From the NCBI GenBank assembly GCA_035771175.1, contig CM069604.1:19159115-19223114 (forward strand): 64,000 bases of DNA. The letters run 5' to 3'. This stretch comes from Paratinospora sagittata (lineage: Eukaryota > Streptophyta > Magnoliopsida > Ranunculales > Menispermaceae). The notes beneath the pieces were generated by a model. The model was not told the DNA's origin. It saw only the letters and a list, made by a program, of their open reading frames with translations, and did not search any database. The first letter of the stretch is position 1. Every line of letters starts with the position of its first letter. Positions 42,401 through 54,400 of this stretch are shown one piece after another. The translations under genes and the position numbers were made by a program.

Positions 42401-45400
42401 AACCTGAAACCTGCCCAACCTTGACAACTTGGGAGGTTCCACCATTGAGTAATCATGTTCCCAAAATCAGGTAGTAGCCAAATATGTTCAAAACGGAAAG
42501 GAGCCGGACCCCAAACCCCAAAATTGCTATTCAATGTAACAGGCCAATGATCAGAGGTTAATCTAATCTCCACTTCCTGTTTGGAGACTGGAAAGATATC
42601 ATCCCAACCAACTCCGATTAGAAACCTGTCAATTCTAGACATCATAGGGGGGATCTACCATTAGTCCAAGTGAAAGGGAGATAGGAAAGGTGAGGATCAC
42701 GAAGATGAAGTTCGTTGATTAGGTCATCAAATTCTTTCATGCTTTTAGAAACTAAGGAACAATTCAGTTTCTTCTCCATTCTCCTGATGACATTAAAGTT
42801 ACCACCAATGCACCAATTTGTACCGAAAATGCTGGACAAGCCAACAATTTCATCCCAGAAAGTCAGACGATCATTTCGAATGCAAGGACCATAAACAGCT
42901 GTAAACCACCAATCTGGTTTGTCGACCCCACCAACCTTAATGGACAAGGAATAACTCCCTAAGAAAGAGTCCACCACGTCCACCGTTCTACTATCCCACA
43001 TAATCAGAATTCCTCCTGCAGTGCCGTAAGCTGGAAGGAGAAGCCAACATAGAAACTTTGATCTCCAAATCTCCTTAATCAAATCCAGATTAACCTCAGA
43101 TCTCTTGATCTCCTGCAAAGCAACCACATCAGGTTTAGATGCCCAAATAGTCTTCTTGATGGCCCTTCTCTTAGCCACAGAGCCACAACCACGAATTTTC
43201 CAAGTCATGATCTTCATAATGTAACTAAACACACCCAAACACACCCCCTGCTTCATACCGCAACAGTGTTGACACAGGATTTGGTCACTAGCTGAACCTC
43301 AAACTTGCCCAGAAATTGGGCAATCTCCACGTAGTTTGACTGATAATTAAGATTCCCACGACCAGTGTTGGGGCAGTCCTCCCTCACTGTCTGATTGTCA
43401 CTAGGGGCCAGACCAATCCTCGTGCAAACGTCTGCCAGGATGCCAGTATCCTCCAAACAGATGGGAAATGGGGGAGAAAGGGGGAAGGCAGGGGAAGGGG
43501 ATTGATGGGAGAGGGGTATATCTTCACATATGGCATTATTAACCAGAACTAGAGAACATACCTTGGTTAGATTTTTGTTCGCATCACAGGTATTATCCAT
43601 CTCCTCGACCTCATCGGCCCAACATGAACCCCTCCTGCCCTCCGTCTTGAACTGAGCCGCAACCCGTCGTCCATCGTCACTACTTTTGGATTCCAGATCA
43701 GTATTTGAAACATGCACATCTCTCAAGATGGGAGACTCATCTTTGTCCGAGCCGGATGAACGCCAACCATCAAGTGCCCAACGGTCACAATTTCCTATCG
43801 GACCTTTCCTATCTTTAGTATTGGATCTTCTTTTGTAAACCTTCATTTGGGTCCCATCGAAGGCTTTGTTTGTTTTAGAACCGTGTGATGGGCCCCTTGA
43901 TTTTTTGCTGCTCGAATTTTTAGGCCTGCTATGCTGCTCACCATAATTACCAGTTTGCCCATCTTGGGCCTAGTTAAAATCAACCCCATAATGATCCAGC
44001 TTGTGGGCCCAACCAACAGACCCAAAACTCAGACGACCCACCTTAGCTTTGTCTGCATCTGCGCCACATGTCAATACCCCCTTGCATCTGCCAGGCGACG
44101 TGCGATCCCGTACGTCAGAGGCGATGTCATCAACTTTTCTACTCCGGCCTGAGCGGCGATACCTCCGGCAACGATGTTTGGTCCAATGACGAAATTTGTA
44201 AACACCTTCTGTTGTTGCATGTTTGCTCTGTCGTCGTATTCTTCGTTATCCGCCGGAAGCCATCGTCGTTGTAAGTCGAAAATTCGCAAGTGCATACTCC
44301 AATCTCTGTCAACGACCTCCATGAATGCTAGTAAGAACCCTGAAGAATGCCCGACCACTTTCATTAGAGCCATCTCCATCGATCTACGACTGACAGTGGA
44401 AGAGGCGATGTCCAACATTCCTCCGCACATATCTGCCACTTTTCCGAAGATTTCCATTTTCCAGTTTTCCGGCGTGATACCCTCAACACCAATCCAACCG
44501 TTCCGACACCCAATCTTCATATCTTTCCAAAGCAAATTCGGAGACCAAGGTTGAAAACTTACCCTCGTCTTCATCTCTGTTACCTTGCCTTTGGTTGACC
44601 TCCCCGCTTCATCCTGGTTGCAGCAGTGCAATAACGCTCTAGCAACGTCCAAAAATTTGAGACGAACATTATGCCCTAAAACCTCCTCCAGCTCCTTCTC
44701 GATGGCAGCCCAGGCAAAGGTATCAGACTCTCTGCTTACAAGGACATCTAGAGAGAAATTATTCTTCTCAATATCATTTTTCGTCATCTCGCCGCTATAT
44801 GGAAAATTCCTCGGCTTGTCTTCTGGTTGTTCAACCTTCGTGGCAACCACCGTCTTCTTGGATGACTTGCTCCTATCTGACCTAGAACCATCACCATGCA
44901 AAATCACATTAATACCTTCTGCCAACTTCCGCCACCCCAGACCATCACCTTCATTTGGAACGAAAATAGTACGCTGTGTGCCATTTTTGATCGTGGTAAA
45001 TTGCATGAAACTACCTCTCCGGTTTGTGTTCGATTCCACAAGAAGGACATGATTCCTATCACGATGGATACGTTTAAAGCTATCGTCTCTTCTTTCATCT
45101 GTAGCCTGAGTCACCATTTTCATCAGCCACTCTGTAGCCCCGAGGTCAAGACAGATGGAATACATCCTAGCCTTCGTTGCTTCTTCGATCAACACCTTCG
45201 ATCCGTCTCGTGAGACGCAGAATGTGAAATATTTAAACCTTGTTCGAAAGATTTGCATGGATCTTCAACCTTCGAAACTTTCCGACAAGAAAGATGACTG
45301 AGATGACTGAGATGACCGTCTGGATAGTCGTTCAGTTTTCCGACTCCTAGCATCGTAGTCCTCCAGCCTCAATCGAGGGTAGTCGTCACTGTGGTTTGTC

Positions 45401-48400
45401 CCACGAGTTCTCCTGGAGTTCCCCCTATGTCGTTCTCTAGCAACTTCCCAACTCTCCTCGCTAACGTTTTTGTTGTTTTGTGAACCCCCCAATGCTTTTC
45501 TCCAGTCGCCACGCAAACTTCGAGACATTCTTATCCTCAAAATTCAAAAAAATATTTTCATCAATAACTTTCAATACCACTTCCTTTCTTCTTGCAATTT
45601 CATTAGACCTACTTTTAAATGTTGTTAAATGTTTATTTCTATTTCTTTAAATGTTTGCTATTTTCCAGCTTCATTCCCCATCTCCTAATTGCCATTTCAT
45701 ATCCAACCCTCTCTTTGCCTACTTGTATAATTCTCCTCCCGTATATATTTATTTTCTCCTAATCATTGCATCTGATATCACCGTCCCTTTTCATGTTATT
45801 GTTCCTATGTTCCAAGTTGCTACGCTAGGCCTACTATCATGGACTAACTTCTTTACCTGCACTCATCCAAACTCCAAAGTAGAGCAGGGACCCTTGCTCA
45901 TTTATCAACTATAGTTGGGCACTGATGCAACACCCTTGGAAAAACTTTGAGGTGGCTTTGTGAAGGTGCTGAACTGGTTTTATCTAAGGGGCTTTCTTGT
46001 ATTGTATAAACAACTAGTTTTTTTAGTTCATTGATCCTATGCGGAGAAATAATGGCTGAATGTTAAAAAGATATTAAGCTTTTAGGTTTGGTTGGATCTG
46101 TTTACAAGCTTCTAGTTTTGGCATTTCTCCGATTGATGTTCCAAATTGTACACTTACTCTAAGGATCTTCAAAATTAATCTTGGATCTGACACAATTTAA
46201 ACTCATTTTGATACTTGGGGGCTGACGATGGTTGCTTCCAAAGGTTTATAAAACTATATGATTTTTGTTGATTACTGCACTTGTTTTATTTGCATTCATC
46301 CAATGTTGGATTAAAAAAAACTGATATTTGTAAGTGTTTTTTTCAAGCTTTCAAAGTATGGTTGAAAACTGTTATACATGAAAACACAAATTTTAAATGT
46401 GCAAATATATTCATATTCAATTTGAGACCATAATGCCACTTGCAGACAAATTGCTGCTTTTCATGCTATTTTCATATTTATTCTCATAACTGTTTATTTT
46501 AATGAAGCTGTTTCATAATTCATTTCATAATAAATGGTCCTCTAAGCTTCATTTTTTGTATACTTGAACTGTCAATTAGGAATTATTTCTTTTTTGTATT
46601 CTTTAACATTTTAGATTTAATAAATATAGAATAACAGGGAAATGGGAGACAAGATGTTCAACCTTTTTTGTATTATATATGTAAGTATACTCTCTTTTTC
46701 TCCCCTTGGGGGTGATTTCTTGGAGAAGAGATCTTTCTAACAAAGAGTCTTTCATTTTGAAGCTATATCTTGACCGACTTCCCATTTGCCATTTTGGGGG
46801 CAATCCATCATTGTTTTATGCTTTCTACGCGTTTTTTGTTTGTTTTCCATGTGAATCGACATTGCTACACTAAGCAAAAATGTGTTTGTATCCTTTCTGT
46901 GGCCAATGAATCTTTCTTTTTCTTTACCTTTTCCTATTTTTTGAGCAGTTTAGCTCGCCAGTGTGCACAACTTTGGGTTAAGACACGAGAGTCTGTTGGT
47001 TATCCATTGGGCATGGTTTCGGAGCCCAACCATCTGGTTTGTCCGAGCGAAGTTATTGAAACAACTATTAGAAAGGTTAGCTTATGGCCTTGGGGCAAAT
47101 ATCTTCTTGTTATTTATTTCCTTCAGAGCAGCTTTAGTTATTGAATGATGAGATTCTTTTTTAACGTAGTTGTCAAGTCGTCACCTTGCCATTGACTAGG
47201 GCCATCTCCTAGGCTTTTATTTTTCATTTCAAATTGCTTGGGTTGTTCTTTAGGCAAGCTATGAGGCTTCTTTGTAATTTCTAAAATTTAAGTGCTTCTC
47301 CATAATTTGTGAAAATATTTTAGGGCAATTTGAAAGTGGTATCTAAGTGTTTCTTCCACTTCTTTTCTTTTTTTTTTTTTTTTTTTTTTAAACAAATACA
47401 TAGTTCAAAACTAAAGCCAGATTTGTTATCTCCAAAATCATGTCTTCTTATTGAAAAATTCACTTCTCGACTTAGCAAATAATTAAACGCCTTTTTACAT
47501 CTAATATCATCAAAGGTTTTAATCTTATAAATACTCTTTCTAGATATTTTAAGTTTCCCTTAGTCATATTATAAGTTGGTTCAAGTTTCAAACCCTTAAA
47601 AGTGATCTTATAAATAAAAAGTATTATCCATATTATAACATCCCAAAATTTTGTATAAAAATACTTTGAATGTTTGGTAAGTAAGTCATTTGATCAATAA
47701 GCCCCTTACCGTACCAAGTTTGTCACGACCCACGATATGTGATGTCATGACCGGCACGGAACCCCGTGTATATCCTCCCACGACATACACGACATCCCGA
47801 TAAGCCTTCTAATACACACCATAATCCCCAAATACACAACAATCACACATATGGACATAATCAAATAATATTACATTCCCAAAATGTAGTCATAAATTTT
47901 TTTTTTTTTTTTTAAGTCCATAATGATCAAAAGTACAAAATAATACTTAACCATGAATTACAAAGCCATCTAAGTATTAGATACATACTATGGGTGTTAT
48001 TTAGTACATATTTAACAAAATACAAAAGTACTAAACACCTACATCAAAAAGTGTACGGAAAAACGCTCCGCAGCTAAGCTTTTCCTTTCCCTTTCCTATT
48101 CGAACCTGAAAGGATAAGAGTGAGGGTAAGCTACAACAAGCTCAGTGAATGTTCTATACAAGTGGCAACATATATATGCATTTAATTAAAACATTGAAAG
48201 ATCATTAAAACCATTTAAATAATCATGAGAGTAAGCAAGATTACATACATGTCAATTTAATGTATCATGTCATAAACAAGACAATGCATACCATTTATAA
48301 ACATGCATACGTAAACACCTCCTGAGTAAGAGTCAGTACAAGGGCCATGTGTGCGCGAAACCCATGCCCGACCGATTTCTTACCTGTATCTATTAGGATT

Positions 48401-51400
48401 CACCCATAGGATTCGCCCACCAAGGCAAGCACCATGCCTAGGCGAATCCTAACATACACAACCCATAGAAAACCTCTGCAAGGTCCACAATTGAGGATTC
48501 CCGGTCAGCCTAATGGGATTCCATAAGAAATTCCAAGCTTAAGGAATGCACATAACTCAACTGCTTTCCCAACTGACTATGCTCAAATACAGTTCATGAA
48601 TTCAATAAATCATGCATGCTACATTAGTTAAGCATTTAAAACATTTTATACTACAATGCCACATATAGAAATCACAAGTAAAAGAAACACTCACAATTTG
48701 ATTGGCTAGACTTAGCCAATCCAATTTCCAACCAAACAAGCACTAGGATGCTCCCAAAGCGCTCCTATGCACCACGACTATCAATAGGCCTAATCGGGTT
48801 AATCAAAATCCTGCATTATACATGGTTCACATAACTAAAAATCAGTCCATGCTAATCCACCATGTTAAAACCCAAGTCATGCCAATACTTAGCCTATGCC
48901 CCAATTTGGGAAAAATCTATACAATAGGCATAGGGTCAAATTGAACTAGGTCAATCAATTCTAACCCAAGTTCAACCATTCTAAACCCTTAATTTCATTC
49001 TATTTGGGTCCAATTAGCCAATTCCCAAGTCAATTTAATCAATTGACTTGGTTTAGGTCAAAAGCCCCAATTTGGGCAAAATTTTCCAAAATCAAGCCCT
49101 AGGCCGATTTTACACAGCACTTAGGGTTTTCAGCAAGTGAAACCACTGAATTTCACCATCAATCAACCCTAATCATGCTTTATTAGACTTACATTGCATA
49201 AATTTCCAGATTTTATGTCAAGAGTATCAAAAGCCCCAAAATTTGAAAATTTTTCTACTTAGGCCATATTGCCAATTTACACTAGGCCACCATGATCAGC
49301 CATGAATTTTGCTGATTTTGCAACATGGAATCATCCACAATGGCCACTAGGTCAATAGTTGACATGCAAAGATTTTGGAAAAGTCTAAGGTCATGAACTA
49401 AGTATAGGTCATTTGAACTAAACCCCTCCAATTTCTTCCTAGAAATTGAGAGTTTCACCATTAGTGCACTCCTAACACTCTCTAATCACACATATGTGAC
49501 ATGCAAGACTCAACTCCAACTTTGGTTTTCCACCACCCCTCACAAATCCGGGATTCAATGGTTGGAAAATACTTACTAGATGTTGGTTGAGGTCTAGGAA
49601 GGCCATTAATGGTATAAACAAGCTAAAAGGGGTACATGCAACTAGAACCTAGGGTTCGAACACCACCCATCCGAGGTTCATCACAATGCATGCATCTAAA
49701 TGAAACCCTCATGCTCAAAATGAAGCTATCATGCAACTAATAGAGAGATTCAAGGAAGAAATGGAGGAAAAATGCAAACCTTAGGTGTTTTTGAGCAAGA
49801 AAGCACCAAACCTTAATTTTTCCTCTCCTTTCTCTCCTCCAGCACTTCTCTCATCTTTCCAAGTGCAAAATGTGCAAATGAGTTGAAAAAACCGTGTTAA
49901 TAGCTTAAATAGACAAGCTTGGGCTCACAACTAAAAGTTGCCAAAAATTGTCAAAAATCAGTTTTCCTGTTGCAATACTTGCACTTATATAATCAACTTC
50001 TTGCAAACTGCTCACCAAATTAACATTTTAACCGTTCAAAAGTTTTATGAGTCAGTTACCAACATTATGGTAAAATTTCAGCTCAATCCAACGGTGGGAT
50101 TGCGAGATCCAACCGTTTGATTAAAACTGCGCAAGAAAATTCGCAAATTCGTGAAACAGTATTTTGGGCCTTATAACTTATAGTAGACAACTCCAATCAA
50201 GATCTTCACCGTTCATAATGAAGATCTATCAGAAAAGAATGAGCTGACAAAATTTCAGCTCAATCGGACCACGGATCTAGGAGATAAAACCGTTGATGTA
50301 ATCGGTGACATAAATTTCTTCCTCAATGGAGCGAGCTCCGCTAGATCCAAAACACTGTTTTCGACTTGTTTCGACGTTGAACGGGTCTCCGATGGTTCCG
50401 AAACTTCATGCGCACTCTCTATGACCTAAAATCATGCAAAGACACTCGAACCTACGCGCGTCGAGCATCAATATACATATACACATACATATATGTTTAC
50501 GTATACGTATACGGGTACTCTACGGGTCAAAGTGACGTCATCCTAAGGTACGGGCATTACAAAGTTATTGCTAAAATGTTGTGGGGCACTTGTGAAGTGC
50601 TAAAGAAAAAAAAAAATTAAAAAAGAGAGTAAGAAATAGAGTCAAGAGTAGATGTGTATACCCAAACAAGCTAAAAGGCTAATTCAAATGTGTGCGTGCC
50701 ATAATATAGTATGATGTGAAGAGAAGCTTCTAAGTAAATAGTGTATTTGAAAAATTTAAGGGGTTAATTAGGACAGTTAAAGAGGGAGTGAAAGCCTCAA
50801 GTGATATTGAAAGTTAAGATCTAGAAAGTCTCATGTGCTATTGAAGCTTTAAGATCTTGGGGTGGCTAAACTACCCATGGCAAGATATCTCAAGAGGTAT
50901 ATATCTCCTCATGGGTGCTACTTATGCAAGCAAGATGGAGAAACACTTGACCACTTACTCCTTCATTGCTCCTTTTCCAAGAAAATATGGGATAAATGGA
51001 ATGAACATGTCTATGATCATCAATAGAACCAATATTTGTTGGCACTTTTTTTTTTTTGACAAGAAACAAAATTTGTATTGTATTAATTATATTGTTGTAA
51101 AGCTATACATGAGTATATACCCGGAATATGACCCGAAGTTAAAGATCAAAACTCTGCAAAATAGGTTGCCAACCTCTCGACCACTCCCCCAAGGGATAGC
51201 CCCTTGCTAACTTACTAGCACTAACTCAAAGAGATGCCAAGAAAAGAGATTTTTCCCAAACAGCCCTAGAATCCTTTTCTTGGTCTTCAAACATACGACA
51301 ATTCCTTTCTTTCCAAATAGACCATACTACTGCAAATACAACAACGCGCCAATAATCCCTAAAACGCTGTGGCACTACCGAATCATCCAGGAAGATCCAA

Positions 51401-54400
51401 ATTGCACAGTCGATGGAAAGTGTCCCCCATGGAAGGAAGTCTTCCCATTTCTTCCACTCCTCTTTAGAAAAATCACAAACAACAAAAAGATGTTGACGAG
51501 ATTCCCCATTAACCTTACACAAGCAACACCAATCTGGAGAGAGAGTCCAATTCTTGAAACACCTTTGGAGAACGCAATTTAACCTCTCATGAGCAATAAT
51601 CCATCCCAAAAATTTGGCCTTTGAAGTAACATGAGCTTTCCATATAAAGTCGTGAGGGAAAGGGTTATGGGATGAGATGGAACTAGAGGAGGACCAAAGA
51701 TGATGGAGGAAAGATTTAGAAGAAAACTCTCCCGACGATTCGAAGGGCCAAGATACTTTATCCCTCTCAGTCGACAAGTTAACTCTCTTGAGGATCTCAA
51801 GGAGGGAGGAGGCTTCTAAACGCACACTATTAGAGGGTTCCCTTCTAAGATGGAGACACCAAGAGGGGCTACCTCCTTCGCCCCCCTCCATGAGAGCCAA
51901 GAAGTCACAAATTGGATGGTTATGTTTGGAAGAAAGCCTATAAATATTTGGAAATGAATCCCAAAATTTGGATGTACCACACCAAGTATCCTCCCAAAAT
52001 TTGAAGGAAGAACCATCACCCACTTTGAGTCTCACTAGGTTAGAAAAGATCGGATGAAGGGAATGGATGAACTTCCAAAGGCTGCGATAGGTGGCAATGG
52101 AAGACACACTAGGATCTCTAGAATTCCGCTGAATCCCATGGCGGCATGACACTACTTTAGCCCACAGAGAGTTTCTTTCCTTAAGGAATCGCCATAACCA
52201 TTTCCTCACCAGAGCTTTGTTTCTTAACACCAAGTTCCCAATTCCCAAACCCCCCTGATCAATCCGCCTAGTAACCAAACCCCACTTTACCAAGCTACCA
52301 CCTCTTACCTTGTCCTCTCCCTTCCATAGGAATTTCCTCATCATCCTTTCAATCCTCCAAGCCATCAACTTCAGAATCTTGAACATGGAAAGGAAATAGG
52401 TAGGGATGGCTTCCAACATACTTTTAATGAGGGCTAACCTTCCACCCTTAGATAAGAAACTTCTCCAACCAACTAGTCTCCTCGAAATAGTATTGATAAC
52501 TGGCTCCCAAAAAGATTTAGTTAAGGGGTTTCTCCCAAGAGGTAATCCAAGATAATTTAGACAAACAAATCTCGACAACCTGACATTTTTCCAAATTCAG
52601 CTTCATTCCCGAGATCAAACAAAAGCCTTGAATGATTCTCAGTGTGGAGAGGAGGCTGGATCCATCATTTTCCAACAAAAAAAGGCAGTCATTTGCAAAC
52701 TGAAGATGGGACACCTGGATTTTATCCTTCCCCATTGAGAATCCCTTCACCACTCCGGAATCCCTAGCCTTATCCATCATGCTCCCCGACACATCTGCCA
52801 CCATAATGAAAAGGAAAGGTGATAGCGGGTCGCCCTGTCTGAGCCCCCTAGAGCCAAGCACTTTCCACCTGAGTCTTCCATTAATAAAAATAGAATAAGT
52901 GACAAAGGACAAGCATCCACGAATCCACTTCCTCCAGCGAGCACCAAAGACCTTCATACCAAGAACATAGTCGAGAAAATCCCATCAAACCAAATCGTAG
53001 GCCTTTTCAAAATCTATTTTGAAGACAATGCCCTCTCTTTTAGTGGACCTATAGTCTTCAACTGCTTCGTTTGCGATTAAAGTAGCATCATAAATCTGTC
53101 TTCCTTGAACAAACGTCATTTGATTCTCAGCAACCGTATGATGGAGGACCTCTCTCAATCTTGTTGCTAAGACTTTGGCAATGATTTTGTAAAGGCTGGT
53201 GGTGAGGCTAATGGGCCTAAAATCTTTCACCATCTTGGAGTTAACCTTGTTCGGAATCAGAGCAATATATGTCTCATTAACTGATTTGTTGATCACTCGT
53301 TGATTGAAGAAATCATCCATAACCGCCTTGAGATCAAGCATCAAGGTTTCCCAATTTTCTTGGTAGAAAGATAAGGAGAAACCATAAGGACCCGAGGCTT
53401 TGTCACCATCACAATTAAAAACAACTTCACTAATTTCCTCCATCTCAAAGGGTTGCTCCAGCCAGTCACTATCCACCCTTGGCAATGATTTCCAAGTAAT
53501 ACCATCAATCCCCCACAATCCTCGAACATCTGCCGATAGAAATCCACTACTTCCCCCACTACTCCATCCACTGTGTCCACCAAAGACTCATCATCTCTCT
53601 CCAATTTCATAATAACATTCCGCAACCTTCGGTTGCTTAGGATTTTGTGGAAAAACTTGGAGTTGGCATCACCCTCCCTTACCCATTTAATCTTTGCTTT
53701 AGGGCACTTGGAGTTGGCAGTTTTTCCTTTTCATGAACATTAACAACTTCCCCACAAGTCTTATCGATTGTTGGAGAGTCATCCTTTTTACAGTGCCTTT
53801 GTTGATTTGGAGGAAGAGGAATCATAGAATCTTTAACAAGGAGTATCACAAAGCCATGTCAGTTCAAGATAACTCACTTTTTGCCGTCTTGGTTGGCACT
53901 TATAAGTTCTCAAAGGGCTATAGTATTAACAAGTGGACAAGGGAATGGCAAAATTCGGTTCTAGGTCCTTGGTGTGAGATTTGGGAGAACCTCTTGTGTT
54001 TCCACTTTCCAGAGCCACCTTTTTGTACTATTTCCTAATCATTGAAGAACTATCTAGGTAATTATAAAAAATGATGACAACAGAAGAACATGACTTAAAA
54101 TAAGATGGGAAAGAAATAAATAAGAAAGATATAACTACATGTGATACAAAAGACGATTTGACCTCTTGATAGAATGGAGTGGATGAATTGGATTGATGTA
54201 TCCAACTACATGCTATTAAAAAAAGGCTGTGTTGAGTCAATATTATTTATTATATATATATATATATATATTTTTTTTTTTTTAATTTTTAATTTTTAAT
54301 TTTTGACAACTTAGTGGTATTCGGACCTTCGGCCTGACAATCCATTAAGGCCCCTGGCCAAAATTGAGCGGGAGACACCCTAGTGGCCAACGTTGATAGG

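Larger units (their letters stand above)
39473..45598 (-). mobile_element. Full-length L1-type LINE (copy C) with 18-bp target duplication
   Basis: 6.1 kb with ORF1 then ORF2 on the - strand and a poly(A) tail (T run at 39473-39480). The exact 18-bp TTCATTAGACCTACTTTT flanks it at 39455-39472 and 45599-45616. It is antisense to EDD1 and lies within an older RTE element. It is the most complete LINE in the window but not coding-competent. Confidence 0.92.
38135..45912 (-). mobile_element. Old RTE-type LINE, split by the full-length L1-type LINE
   Basis: On the - strand, 45870-45617 contains ATWNIGTIT and SDAMIRRK, the start of an RTE endonuclease (ATWNIGTLTGK, MIRRKIN in relatives). The 39454-38135 part contains [12 protein letters not shown] and the 3' STPCS-type end near 38180. 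The two parts are rejoined if the LINE at 39473-45598 is removed. Very degenerate and internally shortened. Confidence 0.6.
50860..54040 (+). mobile_element. Old LINE 3' part (copy K), split by copy D
   Basis: The left piece (50860-51037) encodes [20 protein letters not shown] and [13 protein letters not shown], the zinc motif. The right piece (53720-54040) continues with [20 protein letters not shown] and [14 protein letters not shown]. The coding order is natural once copy D (51045-53712) is removed. Confidence 0.75.

Noticed and set aside
50408..50620. Tyr/Ile-rich small ORF
   Set aside because: It derives from a TA/CATA-rich microsatellite at the end of the solo LTR.
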